This document shows positions 42,660 through 55,270 of a stretch of DNA of 64,000 nucleotides, in pieces. The position numbers and the translations under genes were made by a program. The notes under the pieces were generated by a model that searched no databases, was not told the origin of the DNA, and saw only the letters and a list, made by a program, of their open reading frames with translations. Each line of letters starts with the position of its first letter. Within the stretch, counting starts at the first letter, position 1. The DNA is from Isoetes taiwanensis (lineage: Eukaryota > Streptophyta > Lycopodiopsida > Isoetales > Isoetaceae), in contig JAJEKV010000008.1 in NCBI GenBank assembly GCA_021234155.1, positions 23,033,106 to 23,097,105 on the forward strand, in the 5' to 3' direction.

Positions 42660-44640
42660 TATTGCGTCAAAATTCTACCCTTTTGTTTGTATAACAAGAT
42701 TCTGCTTTCATTTGGCTGGAATTTGAAACTTGGAATCTTACTACATTGAGAGGGATAAAGCACCATCAGGCCCAACTTGCTTCTTCATGTATTCATCTGA
42801 AAGGCGCATTTTCATGACCATTCTGTGTTCTTCTACCAATGAGCATCCAATCTTATGTAGATCCTCAATTGTTTGTTAAAGAATGCAAAGAGGTCCATAA
42901 ATAAATAATCTTATCTAGTATTTTTTCTAAAATAATCCCATCGGTATGTCTTCTGTTGTTTTTCTGTTTTTGCTGTTAGAAAATTAAAATACACGAGGTA
43001 CAATTCAAAGTATTCAATACAGACAAAAGAGTTGGACGTACCTTTGGTGCAATGAACTCTGGCAAATCTTCGACTATACTTTTTTTCAAAAGCTTTTCAC
43101 CCTGACTTTCTTAAATTTGAGTTGATGCGCTTATGAGCCTAATGACTTTGAGATCCCACAGGGAATGGTTTGCTTTGTAGAAATATCTTTGCTGGGAGAT
43201 TTTTCCAATTTCAACGAGTTGTCCTCAAAATTTTTCGGGCACTCATTGAGAATTAAAAGTAAGGACTTCTTGAGCTTATACAACCAAGAAAATGGTGCAG
43301 CGCACGTCCCAGCCATTTTGGCTATAGCCATATGGATTGAACGTAGAAGAACCCATAAGGAAAAATCCCCCGCCAAAAGTAGTGGAACATTTATCATAAG
43401 TTCAAAATTGAAAATAAATTATATGGATTGGTGCAGCGCACGTCCCAGCCATTTTGGCTATAGCCATATGGATTGAACGTAGAAGAACCCATAAGGAAAA
43501 ATCCCCCGCCAAAAGTAGTGGAACATTTATCATAAGTTCAAAATTGAAAATAAATTATATGGATGAAAAAATGCCCCATCAAAGGTTCGAGAACAAGGGG
43601 TGATTTGGCGGGATATAAACGCCCGGATGGTGATCCGGGTATTTTCTTCGCTATTGGTGCGCTACTTTCCGCTTTCCTACTCTATACTTCCAAATCGGAA
43701 AGGTAAGAGCCAGCCCCTATGGCACTCTCCCCGCTTCCAAATCGAGAGAGGAGGCTATGGTGCTCCCACGCTTCACCTGGGCCGCTTCATAGCCGCTGAG
43801 CGCCGCTTCACGGCTATGCCGCCCTTCACATGATACTGGTGATGCTCGCTTCAACAAAGGAGGTGGAATCTCATGTTAATTCTTTTGCAATTCCTAACTT
43901 GTCTCCTTCAATCTCGCTCCACCATGTTCTAGTGCCCGGACCAACGGATGGTGGTAAAAACTTAGTGGATCTCATTTCGCGATGATCATAATCCAGTTCT
44001 ATGCGGCTAGATAATGAACAGAGGTTCAAATACTACCTTAGACTGGTTTTTCAAGATCAGGGGCTTGGAAGAATCCGCCGGGGCCGATCTCATGGGTCGC
44101 AAGAATTACAGAGATGAAGAAAACCCCGACCACCAGTCTGCCGATTTATGCGAGATCGGTTCCTATGGGGCGGTTTATGCGCCAAAGAAGCATGGTGTCG
44201 ACGATCGATCTCGCCCGAGATCGGTAGATTTTGCCCTATCGGCTTCCGTACTTGGCCTCCCAGGCAAACAAAGCCGGATATATTACATATCGGGTTTTGG
44301 GCTCTATTTTCTCATGGCAATTCCAGTTCTTTCCATATATATGAGACATGATATTATTATCTTATGTTGCAGGCAGAATGAGATAGATAGTATTTTTACG
44401 TCATGCCACATTGGAGCCAATCTTAAGTAGCTTTCTCTATGCTAGTATTTTGGCTCACCCCTGCTTTGAACGATCACTTGGCTTTGTCCTTGCAAATCGT
44501 TTGTGTGCTCATAGCCGGATAGATAGTATTTTTACGTCATGCCACATTGGAGCCAATCTTAAGTAGCTTTCTCTATGCTAGTATTTTGGCTCACCCCTGC
44601 TTTGAACGATCACTTGGCTTTGTCCTTGCAAATCGTTTGT
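42660..44640. other. Unrecognised segment with two 136-bp duplications
   Basis: 43293-43428 equals 43429-43564, and 44382-44517 equals 44518-44653. A 138-codon plus-strand ORF at 44,014-44,430 (begins MNRGSNTTLDWFFKIRG, has a hydrophobic stretch YFLMAIPVLSIYM) and one at 43,600-43,833 are open, but I do not recognise them. GC content is raised between 43,600 and 44,290. No function is assigned. Confidence 0.4.
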
Positions 44641-45059
44641 GTGCTCATAGCCGTTGTGGAATGGGGGCTGGGCTTATATCAGTACAAAGCCAAAAATCGA
44701 ACCAAGCCAAGAAGCTAAGAAGCAAGCAAGAATCGAAGCAAGCCAAGTAGAGTCTGTCCAAGCAGAAACACCAAAGGTCCAAGGTATTTTTCACAGCAAA
44801 AATAGCAAAAACAGGTCTGTTATATTTGATGCCTTCCCTTTTTTTTTTTTCTTTTGATTTTAATCCTTTCTGATAACCTTATGTGCTTTATGCTTTGCAG
44901 AGAGCTCCTTTAGAAGGATCCGTGACTCTTTGTTATTTTTGCACTCTGGAGTTTGGAGTCAGTGTGAAAATATCTTTGTTTTGATTGTGAATTGTAACTG
45001 CAATCTTGAAAAATAAAGGTGTATATTTTTCCAATGGTTTTTAGATCTTCAATTCAAAA

Positions 45060-45950
45060 CCACGTCTTTGTTTTAGAAAAAAAAACAAACAAAAATAACA
45101 CTTGCATATTTTTCAATTCAAAACCATGTTTTTTTTTTCACAAAAACAACACTTGAAATTGCTTATTTTAAACAACCACATGTTGATTTTGTATAAACCT
45201 ATATATCAAAATTCTTCTTCATGAGAAAAATAATACTTGAAAACAACAGTTATTTTTTAAAAACCACATATCATTTTTCTAGGAAAACAACACTTAGAAA
45301 CAACATAGTTAAAAAAAACATATCATTTTTTTAAGAAAACAACAACTAGAAATAACATAATTAAAAAAAAACCACATTTTTTTTTAAAAAGCACTTGTCA
45401 TTTTGTTAAGAAAACAACACTTAGAAACAACAGAGTTAAAAAAAAAACCACATTCTTCTTAAAAAACACATATCATTTTATCAAGAAAACAACACTTAGA
45501 AACAACAGAGTTTACAAAAAACCACATTCTTGCTAGAAAACACATATCACTTTTTTAAGAAAATAACATTTAGAAACAACATAGTTAAAAGAAAAAACAA
45601 AGAAACTACGTGTACTTTCTAGCAAAATCGGACAAAATTCTATACGTAGTTTTTTAGTGTTTTTTTTCATACAAAACAATAGTTAAAAACTACATGTGGA
45701 CCTTTTAGGTTTTATTAAGAACCACATGTCTATTTTAGAAAAAACAACACTTGAAAACCACATCTACTTCTAAAAAACAACATGTAGACACAACTCTACG
45801 TGTAGACTTTTAACAAAAAAAACTACATGTATAAAAATTTGGCTAAAAACTACACGTCATTTCTAGCGAAATCGGACAAAAAACAACACGTAGTTTTTTG
45901 ATGTTGTTTTTTAGCAAAAACCACACTAAAAAACAACATGTGGACCCAGT
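45060..45950. repeat. A-rich array of AAAACCACA / AACAACACTTAGAA units
   Basis: Degenerate 10-20-bp units such as AAAAACCACATGT, AACAACACTTAGAAACAAC and AAAACTACACGT. These are the reverse complement of the 37.64-38.4 kb array. No coding potential. Confidence 0.8.
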
Positions 45951-46671
45951 ATTGGGGTGGTTGTGCAAGAAAACTTACGGATAGATGCAAGAAAACAGAT
46001 AAATGCAAGGGCCTGATGCAGAGCAAATCCGAGCACAATTTTAGAATTATTCAGAGTTATAGGTGCACAAGATCTACCGAGTTATATACAGGCGGCCAAG
46101 GCCAAATAACCAGACAAATCCGCAGACTACCCACCGCCATAGCCTGTGGACATGGACATAGATTATACACCGCCATAGCTTAGCTTGTGAACACCATAAC
46201 GACAACCTAGACGGAGTTCGACGGATTGGATTTATCAGAAAAAACGTGGCAACAAAAGCAACAAATTGATTGCGGCGCAGAAAAAATACCCACGACAAAA
46301 ACAGAAAATAGAAATTTGAAACTCACTTATATATGTGTAGATGAAGCAGGATCATGAAATATCTCATTCAGAAGTTTCAACAAGTTGCAGCTGTCAGCGG
46401 AATCTTGGAATGCAAAAACGGTGCTTCAAATTGAAGCCAAAGGGCTTCTCCCATCGGCTTTCTTCCTATTACAAAACATCAGAACGCCGGCACAACGCGG
46501 GCATAACTTCCCACGCTCCTATGACCACCTGGAATTTTGACAAATTTTCACGATCGTAGATGAAATCAGACGGCTGAAATAGCATCCACTTACACAAAAA
46601 TCCCACTTGGCGGCAATGTGGACACTCTAAAATTGCTTCAAAGTGTCAACTTGTGTTTGTGCAAACGTGCG

Positions 46672-48155
46672 AAAAATGGCGATTTCGAATTATCTATATC
46701 TATTTTCCGGTCAAAAATGCAGAGTAAAATTGGTTTTTGGAATTATCTACGTTTTTGTACGGTTCTTTTCCGGCGAGACATGGGCGCAACTGCGATCCCT
46801 TTGTGCAGGTGCAGTGGTCGACTGGACTTTCTGAAGCTCAAAAAAAAGGGACATATCCGGCTATGGTAGAAGCTCCGTCAGACCCTCTTATACTAGAAAT
46901 CTACAACGAACCTCCTGCTCCTCCTTCTCCAGGTGAGCATTTTTTGCCAGAATTGAATTAACATATGGATGCATTTATATGCTCAGCGCATCTCCATTTT
47001 GCAATTTGTTCCTTTCTGGCCTCAAATAGAAGGAAATCCTTGCATCTCTTCTGGTAATAATCTTCTGTGTCTCTTGGAGCTCAAAATGCTAATCTATTAG
47101 ATGCCGGAGGAGATGAACACACTCCAAAGCAAGTTTCCATGCCCATGAATGTATGAGATACAAGCAAGTCTTTGGGGTTTCAGATAGATTAAGTTAGTTT
47201 TTTTGCAGCATTACAAATGAGTCGGAAAGTACAGAGAATAGGATTTTCTATAGTGCATGTTTTGAACTGGCTTTCTTAGATGCAGATGCTATAGCTCCGT
47301 TTATCTTAAGAAAACTACTAAACCTGAGAGAGCCAGATTTCTTACCTTTTAAACTCGTACTTTCCAAATCATATTTATCCCAAGCTTAAAGCAATGCAAA
47401 CAGATCATGAAAAGTTCCTTCTTACAATCCTTGCATCTCTCCTTATAATAATCTTCTGTGTCTCTTGCAGTTCAAAATGCTAATCTATTAGATGCCAAAG
47501 GAGATGAACACACTCCAAAGCAAGTTTCCACGCCCACGGATGTATGAGATACGAGCAAGTCCTTGGGGTTTTAGAATAGATTAAGTTAGTTTTTTTGCAG
47601 CGTTACAAATGAGTCAGAAAGTACAGAGAATAGGATTTTTTATAGTGCATGTTTTGAACCGGCTTTCTTAGATGCAGATGCTATAGCTCCGTTTATCTTA
47701 AGAAAACTACTAAATTTGAGAAGGCCAGGTTTCTTAACTTTTAAACTCGGATTTTCCAAATCGCATTTATCCCAAGCTTAAAGCAATGCAAACAGATCAT
47801 GAGAAGTTCCTTCTTACATGTACATTCTGAGATAAATAACTATTGTTTTTTAATCTATAATTTGAATGGAGAGGTCTCTGAATTTGGGCATGATGCACAA
47901 GTATATTGCACTGTGTTGTAGAAAAGGATAGGCCTACTAACTGAACGATATCTCTGAAGAGGCAATACCAGCAGCATGAAATAGATCATAAATGAGCAGC
48001 GCATCTGTTTCGGCATCAGCAAGATCCATTGCTAACTGGCCTGCACAGCATTTACCACGGAACTCAATGAGTTCCATTGCAAGGACCATACCCAGATCGG
48101 GGGCCTGGAACAGATAAAGTGCTATTATGTGACATGCTATCAGCTACTGAAAAAA
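46672..48155 (+). repeat. Large duplication, first copy (D1)
   Basis: About 1.48 kb nearly identical to 49,733-51,216 (offset 3,061 bp). It contains a possible 5' exon of the alpha-amylase gene (46,809-46,932: AG acceptor, GTGAGC donor, frame with LILEIYNEPPAPPSPG). It also holds an internal ~391-bp tandem repeat (from 47,036 and 47,427) with exon-like TCAAAATGCTAATCTATTAG units. Confidence 0.9.
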
Positions 48156-48363
48156 CAAGAATACATAAAAGCGTTATTTGATCCACGAAAAAGGAAGCAA
48201 TGTCAAAAAAGATATAATCTTCAATTGCAATTTGCGTTTCCTGTAAGCACTGCTGCTTCATATGCTTAGCAGTTGTTATTCTTGACAACAAGAGATGGGA
48301 AAGCCAGAGGTACATTAATCGACGGTGTTTTGGGCTGTGTCTCTCATCCTTGTCTAAAGTCAT
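48010..48363 (-). pseudogene. Minus-strand two-exon remnant, copy in D1
   Basis: On the minus strand, sequence ending FFDIASFFVDQI is followed by an intron and an acceptor (TGTTCCAG at ~48,105). The next exon encodes DLGMVLAMELIEFRGKCC and DLADAETDALLIYDLF before a stop. The homologous pair near 51.05-51.39 kb keeps a clean GTAAGC donor, which is lost here. The family is unrecognised. It overlaps the region between possible 5' amylase exons, on the opposite strand. Confidence 0.4.
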
Positions 48364-48381
48364 GAAATTCGTTACTTTCAG

Positions 48382-49716
48382 GCAACAGCGCCCATAGAAG
48401 ACATCTTAGCCCCTCCTCAATGTAAGCTTTGTGATTTTCATGCTTTAAGCTCAGTTAATTGCTTCAATCTTATTATGTATGCATAGGTGCAACGATGCTT
48501 CAGAATGGGAAGGAAATACTTTTCCAGGTAAATCAAACCTGATTTAAAGTGCTGTCTGAAATCTGGTAGGGTCTGTAAAATTGTTCGTACTACCACATGT
48601 GCGTCAAGAGCTTATCGGTTTAATGGACCATGTTTTGGTGCTCTCTAACTATTAATTTCAGGCATTTAACTGGGAATCCTGGAAAAAGGAATGGTGGCGT
48701 TCTCTGGAAGAAAGAGTGCCAGAGCTTGCATCAGCTGGTTTTACAGCACTCTGGCTGCCTCCTGCCTCAAGCTCACTTGCACCAGAAGGTAGATATTACA
48801 GAGATTACAAATGTTTATGAGAACACCCTATGCAGCCCTCTTACAAAGTTGCTACTCAATTACAAGTTACAAGTTATAAAAGAAATATATGATTCTTATA
48901 ACTATTAATATTCTACAATTTTATACATCCAGGATATCTTCCAACTGACCTGTACTGCCTCAACTCAGCATATGGTGCTGAGAAGGAACTGCGAAATTTG
49001 CTTGCTACAATAAAACAAAATGGTTTACTCTCATTAGCTGACGTTGTTGTCAATCATCGAATTGGGAGCACACAAGGAAAAGGAGAATATTTTAATCGTT
49101 ATGACGGAACGTCTATGCCTTGGGATGAACATGCCGTCACCTGTGACACCTTTGCTGGTCTTGTAAGTATCGATGGATTAACTCTTTAAGTGATTTTGCT
49201 GAAACTTAATGCCATTGTTTAGGGTAATCCCAAAACTGGATGTGTCTTCCACGGTGCACTAAATATTGACCACACACAAGACTTTGTGCGCCATGATATT
49301 ATCAAATGGCTCAAATGGCTAAGAGAAGATGTTGGATTTAGTGGTTTCCGCTTCGATTTTGCGAAGGGGTACAGTTCGACTTTTAATTTACAATGTGCAT
49401 CTAATCATAATTTGTAACTCATCATGGAGCTACTAAAGCAGGTACCATCCACGGTTTGTGAAGGAATATATCCAGTTAATGAACCCAGACTTTGCTGTTG
49501 GAGAGTATTGGAGCGACTGCCAGTATGGTGATGACTTTGTCTTTGAATATAATCAAGGTGAAACGTCTTATCCACATCTTTTTGGAATCCATCATCTAGA
49601 TTTCATTTGCATAGTGATGTTTTGCAGATAACCATCGGCAGAAAACTGTTGATTGGATAGATGGAGCAGGTGGGCTTGCAGCTGCATTTGACTTCACCAC
49701 AAAGGCCATTCTTCAG
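48382..49716 (+). pseudogene. AMY3-like: Alpha-amylase, AMY3-like (GH13), 3'-truncated gene
   Basis: Seven exons with GT-AG borders: 48382-48421, 48487-48527, 48662-48788, 48933-49162, 49223-49368, 49442-49557 and 49628-49716. Together they encode a linker and the first two thirds of a GH13 barrel. Recognisable blocks are EILFQAFNWESWKKEWW, LASAGFTALWLPP, GYLPTDLYCLNSAYG, ADVVVNHR (conserved region I), GFSGFRFDFAKG (region II, catalytic nucleophile Asp), FAVGEYWSD (region III, acid Glu) and DWIDGAGGLAAAFDFTTKAI. The enzyme family cleaves internal alpha-1,4 links of starch; the closest remembered relatives are plastid AMY3 types. The exon holding region IV (NHD, third catalytic Asp) should follow. 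Instead, 16 bp into the next intron the sequence jumps to duplicated 5' sequence (49,733). Exon frames are undamaged, so truncation may be recent or an assembly error. Confidence 0.85.
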
Positions 49717-49732
49717 GTTAAAAAACGGTTAC

Positions 49733-51216
49733 AAAAATGGCGATTTCGAATTATCTATATCTATTTTCCGGTCAAAAATGCAGAGTAAAATTGGTTTTTG
49801 GAATTATCTACGTTTTTGTACGGTCCTTTTCGGCGAGACATGGGCGCAACTGCGATCCCTTTGTGCAGGTGCAGTGGTCGACTGGACTTTCTCAAGCTCA
49901 AAAAAAAGGGACATATCCGGCTATGGTAGAAGCTCCGTCAGGCCCTCTTATACTAGAAATCTACAACGAACCTCCTGCTCCTCCTTCTCCAGGTGAGCAT
50001 TTTTTGCCAGAATTGAATTAACATATGGATGCATTTATATGCTCAGCGCATCCCCATTTTGCAATTTGTTCCTTTCTGGCCTCAAATAGAAGGAAATCCT
50101 TGCATCTCTTCTGGTAATAATCTTCTGTGTCTCTTGGAGCTCAAAATGCTAATCTATTAGATGCCGGAGGAGATGAACACACTCCAAAGCAAGTTTCCAT
50201 GCCCATGAATATATGAGATACAAGCAAGTCTTTGGGGTTTCAGATAGATTAAGTTAGTTTTTTTGCAGCATTACAAATGAGTCGGAAAGTACAGAGAATA
50301 GGATTTTCTATAGTGCATGTTTTGAACTGGCTTTCTTAAATGCAGATGCTATAGCTCCGTTTATCTTAAGAAAACTACTAAACCTGAGAGAGCCAGATTT
50401 CTTACCTTTTAAACTCGTACTTTCCAAATCACATTTATCCCAAGCTTAAAGCAATGCAAACAGATCATGAAAAGTTCCTTCTTACAATCCTTGCATCTTT
50501 CCTTATAATAATCTTCTGTGTCTCTTGCAGTTCAAAATGCTAATCTATTAGATGCCAAAGGAGATGAACACACTCCAAAGCAAGTTTCCACGCCCATGGA
50601 TGTATGAGATACGAGCAAGTCCTTGGGGTTTTAGAATAGATTAAGTTAGTTTTTTTGCAGCGTTACAAATGAGTCAGAAAGTACAGAGAATAGGATTTTT
50701 TATAGTGCATGTTTTGAACCGGCTTTCTTAGATGCGGATGCTATAGCTCCGTTTATCTTAAGAAAACTACTAAATTTGAGAAGGCCAGGTTTCTTAACTT
50801 TTAAACTCGGATTTTCCAAATCACATTTATCCCAAGCTTAAAGCAATGCAAACAGATCATGAGAAGTTCCTTCTTACATGTACATTCTGAGATAAATAAC
50901 TATTGCTTTTTAATCTATAATTTGAATGGAGAGGTCTCTGAATTTGGGCATGATGCACAAGTATATTGCACTGTGTTGTAGAAAAGGATAGGCCTACTAA
51001 CTAAACAATATCTCTGAAGAGGCAATACCAGCAGCATGAAATAGATCATAAATGAGCAGCGCATCTGTTTCGGCATCAGCAAGATCCATTGCTAACTGGT
51101 CTCCACAGCATCTAGCACGGAACTCAATGAGTTCCATTGCAAGGACTATATCCAGAGCTGGGGCCTGGAACAGATAAAGTGCTATTATGTGACATGCTAT
51201 CAGTTACTGAAAAAAC
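49733..51216 (+). repeat. Large duplication, second copy (D2)
   Basis: The copy of 46,672-48,155 with only scattered substitutions. It begins 16 bp after the last amylase exon's donor and ends where the two loci diverge (ATACATAAAAGCG versus ATAACAAGGGC). It repeats the possible 5' amylase exon but no amylase body follows. Confidence 0.9.
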
Positions 51217-51388
51217 AAGAATAACAAGGGCTTACAATCCGGTCCATAAAAAAGCTCCGGCAATTCGAATCATCAAACAAGACATCTGCCAATCTCATTG
51301 AATGTATGCTAAGAGAGCCTCTTGGGTGTCTATCACTATCTCGAAATACTTGAGAAGGCAACGGCTTTTCTAAAAACGTTGCTTTCAA
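51050..51388 (-). pseudogene. Minus-strand two-exon remnant, copy at D2 (better preserved)
   Basis: Exon one (51,388 to ~51,222) encodes FRDSDRHPRGSLSIHSMRLA then DVLFDDSNCRSFFMDRI and ends at a clean GTAAGC donor. Exon two, after TGTTCCAG, encodes LDIVLAMELIEFRARCCGDQ and LADAETDALLIYDLFHAAGI and ends SSEILFS-stop. Exon two is shared with D1, and the upstream exon differs from D1 but ends in the same FF-D-I pattern. This is probably the 3' end of a real host gene family that I cannot name. Confidence 0.45.
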
Positions 51389-51399
51389 TAGAAAAACTA

Positions 51400-51960
51400 C
51401 CTGGACTCTAATGCCATATAATCATCTGTCTATTCACGGTTTGATCAATTTTCTTTGATGAGGTGCACCCATCTTTGATAATTGACAATTTCAATGTTGG
51501 TGAGAAAGCCTCTGAACGTTTGCCCTTTCATTGCGCTGGTTGAAGATGCTACTAACAAAACAGGGATAACTAGTTGCAAATGCATCCAGGGCTGAATCGG
51601 TGGTTAAATCAGGAACAAATGGAAACAAGGGCAGGTTTCTTAATGCTCTTGATAGTCTTGCTAGCCTAGCTGTCTTAAAACAAAGTTTGCTTCTTCATAA
51701 TATTATCGAAAGCAACTCAGAATTTGATCTTAAGTTAGAAATTGCTCTTTTTGCGTTTTGATCAATTGCGGATAGAATGTTCCGCAATGCTGTGATGGCA
51801 GCGGAGTTGAAAAAATCTTATGATTGAACATTTTTTCTTGCTCTTGGTGTTTGTCTTAGTCTAATGAAATTTCGTTGTATGAAATGCCATGATCCCATGA
51901 TTTACATATCGTAATTATTGCAAAATGGCTTTATAGTTATTTTAAGAACTGAAAAAAAAC
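51400..51960. other. No gene recognised
   Basis: Only short, incidental ORFs and AT-rich sequence. Confidence 0.4.
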
Positions 51961-51989
51961 AGATGTCACATCATACAATTCTATCATTT

Positions 51990-52990
51990 GCAGGTTATGC
52001 CCAAATCATTGCATTGTATGTTGTATCAGACAGCAAAAGAATTTCAAGAATCTAAAACTGCCTTAGGAAAGCAGGGACAGAATATTGGGTATAAATGCTA
52101 TTGCAGACCTGTTGAAGAAGGTGGACCAATGCAAAACATCTTTGAGAACATTAGTATATTCATAATTATCTTATCCAAAAGGGCTGACATACAGATACGT
52201 ATCTAAGAAACGTTCTGTGCAGATGTATAATTAGAGCTTTTTGAAAGGGTTAACAAGTGTTTCAAAGTTGATAAATGAAATTGCTTTGGAGAAATAATGC
52301 TTGCTACTTATTCTGAATATGGCCAGCTATCATTTGCAAGCAAACTGTTTCAGATTATGCCTGAGAGCCTGCGCTTACCCATCGAGGACAAATTGATGAA
52401 ACTCTTGATATGTTCTGACATATGGCTGAAAAGAATGTGTCTCTTGGAATAAGATGCCTGGCATGGATGTAGGATCTCGCAATACTATGATCTCTCCTCA
52501 CATTAAAAAGGACAAAATAAAGTTGCCATTACAGTTGTTTTAGGAAATGCCTAATGTATACGTGACTTCACGGAAGATTATAATAAACTAGGCTGGATCA
52601 AGAGTATGACAGACAGTGGCGCTATGAGTTGCCACATAGAAGTATTTCTCACTGCTCGTGGATACATATCTAAGAAACCTTCTGTGCAGATGTATACTTA
52701 GAACTTTCTGGGAGGCTTAAGAAGTGTTTAAAAGTTGATAAACGACATTGCTTTGGAGTGATAATGCTTGCTGCTTATTTGGAATATGGGCAGCTATCAT
52801 CTGCAAGCAACCTCTTTCAGCTTATGCCTGAAACACCACAATTACACGTCAAAGATAAATTCTAATATGATGTCTGGCATACATCTAGCATCTCGGAACA
52901 CTGTGATCTCTGGTCACATTAAAAAGGGCAAAACAGAGCTTCCATTTCAGTTGTTTTAGCAAATGCCCAATGTAAACATGACTTCATGGA
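51990..52990 (+). pseudogene. PPR-like gene debris in two tandem diverged units
   Basis: Unit one (~52,196-52,600) and unit two (~52,665-52,990) are homologous with ~466-bp spacing. Unit two gives LEYGQLSSASNLFQLMPE and later MSGIHLASRNTVISGHIKKG. The patterns A--LF--MP and RN-VISG-IKKG are those of pentatricopeptide repeats in plant organelle RNA-binding proteins. An AG-preceded stretch at 51,994-52,206 may be an upstream exon (LHCMLYQTAKEFQESKTALG). Stops and frameshifts are frequent. It could also be chance resemblance over short motifs. Confidence 0.45.
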
Positions 52991-52999
52991 AAATTATAG

Positions 53000-54055
53000 T
53001 AAGTACATTAACATTGCACGGCCAGCTCAAAGAAGCATGTCTGATGTTCTAGCTTTATAATTTGCAGGATATGCTAAGGAGAAACAGTTGAGATATGCAT
53101 TATGTTCCTTCTGACATCTTTAGGCTAAATCTATAAACATCAAATTCTTAAATATGTGAACTTCAAATCCTGGGCTCTTCATAGACAATATCATCACAAT
53201 AATATTACTACCAGTCTGATTTACAGACGCAAACAAATGACACAACAAGATTTGCTTCTAGCTACAAACAACATTGGTGGTAGGCATTAACATCAGACAA
53301 AAGGAGTTTTCACTAAAAATGCTTCATACTTGAAAACAAATAAATGGTAGTATAGAGGTCAAATGTTCAGAGAATTCCATGCTAGCAGCTGTCTTAGCAT
53401 TTGTTAAAAGTCTCATAACTGTCTATTATTGCTATGAACTATTACACCTCTAAACCTTATGCAAACAAGCCATATAGACATATTCCCATCGGCTGTTATT
53501 TATATCCTTTGTGCAAACGATTGTATCACATCTGAAAATTGATACTTAAGCCCCTGCTTGATTAAGCCCCTGCTTGAAGGCCAATGTATTGACATCAGTA
53601 TGGTTGGGACTTTGAAACCAATGTAACATCAATATGGTTTGCACCTTTTTAGCAACATGCTGCCTATATACAATTTTAGACCTTTTTTCATAAAACAATA
53701 ACAAGTTTCTTGAGAAATGTCTTTCCAACATCAAAACTTTATTTCAGGCTTAAAAATAGACCTCGCTTTCTAATTGAAAGAAATATTTCATATTCCCGTC
53801 AGAGAGTAGATCGATTAACCCATCCATAATTTTGAATTGTTATTCATAAGAGAAATTCAAAAAAGTTCTCATTGATTTGAGCGTTTTCTCGTGCATCTAA
53901 TTTGGGCCAATAGTATCCAACCGTTATCCAGTATCTCACTTAACAAAGTACAATTATTTAACAAAAAAAGCTCTTGAAATTTTAGTTTGCGATATCGACG
54001 TCTCAAAAAATATATTTTGTCATAATCGTATTTTGATTCAGCACCTAGGGGTCCA
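53000..54055. other. No gene recognised
   Basis: AT-rich. An 18-bp direct repeat (AAGCCCCTGCTTGA) occurs at ~53,550 and ~53,566. Confidence 0.5.
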
Positions 54056-54059
54056 TAGG

Positions 54060-54915
54060 GCGCCGGATAGAATCTATGGGAATCCAAGATAATCTACATA
54101 GAACCATGGGGAATCTGGGTGAATCTTGAGGCATCTTTAGGAATGTAGGGGAATCTCGAGAGAATTTATAGGAACCTAGGGAATCTTCATAGAAATATTT
54201 GATAATAATTTAGGGGAATCTTGATAGAATCTTAGAGAATCTAGGAAAATATACATAGAATCTTGAGAAAACTATGTGAATCTGAGAGAATCTAGGAAAA
54301 TCTTCATGGAATCTTGAAGAACCTAAGGGAATCTTTCTATGATCTAAAGGAATCTAAAGGAATCTTCATAAAATCTTTAGGAATCTAGGGGAATCTTGAT
54401 GAAATCATGGAGAACCTAAAGGAATCTTTATATAAGCCAAGGGAATCAAAGAGAATCTACATAGAATCGTGGAGAATCTTGGGGCATCTTTGGGAATCTT
54501 GAGAGAATTTATAGGAATCTGGGGAATCTTCATAGAATATTTGAGAATCCAGGGAATATTGATAGAACCTTAGAGAATCTAAGAGAATCTGCATAGAATC
54601 TTGGGAAGTCCATGTGAATCTTAGGAGAATCTTTGGGAATCTAGGAGAATCTTGATGGAATCTTTATATGATCTAAAGGAATCTGGGGGAATCTGGAAAT
54701 CTATGGGAATCTTAGAAAAATATTTGAGAATTTAGGGGAATCCAAGGGAATCTTCATAAAATCTTCGATAATATAGGTGAATCTTTATGAAGATTGAATG
54801 AATCTAGGGAATCTACATAGAATCTTGAGGAATGTATGCGAATCTTAGAATAGTTTTTGGAAATCTAGAGAAATCTCTGTAGATTTTAAAAATCTAGAGG
54901 AATCTTTTGCACTAG
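54060..54915. repeat. GAATCT array, second locus, part 1
   Basis: Continuous GGGAATCTTGATAGAATCTT-type units of ~10-13 bp, the same family as 2,960-3,395. No coding potential. Confidence 0.85.
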
Positions 54916-55270
54916 TGTGTTTTGCAGGGTCGGCTTCACATAATGCTTCATAGGGTGGATTTGGTGTTGCCAATCTTTAGTTATTAGACCAAAAGGGAAG
55001 GAAAAATCCTAACCATTATTTTTTTATTAAATTGTAATCTTTTATATTAAAGGAGGTGAGGTGGCACCGTCATAAATAAAAAAGCAATGAGGTGGCAAAA
55101 GTATTTTACAAATTCACTTTCTAGGAAGCTTCCTTTTCCGTAACGGCTTTCAAAGGCCCGTAACTTGCAGCAGAGGGGTCGGCTGAAGGTGAGGCATTTG
55201 GATTCCTCTCATCGGGAGCTTTCCAATGAGTGATGTTTTGGTATCATTCTGTCGCAGTTGGAGTCGATGT
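54916..55270. other. Non-repetitive island between GAATCT arrays
   Basis: About 350 bp of ordinary sequence separates two parts of the array. No gene was seen. Confidence 0.5.

Noticed and set aside
43600-44430. Organelle DNA insertion
   Set aside because: GC content and ORF style made me consider a mitochondrial fragment, but I recognised no organelle gene, so no claim is made.
49661-49996. A 111-codon ORF that joins amylase sequence to duplicated upstream sequence
   Set aside because: It reads straight through a clean exon donor at 49,716 and across the duplication junction, so it is a chimaera of exon and intron.
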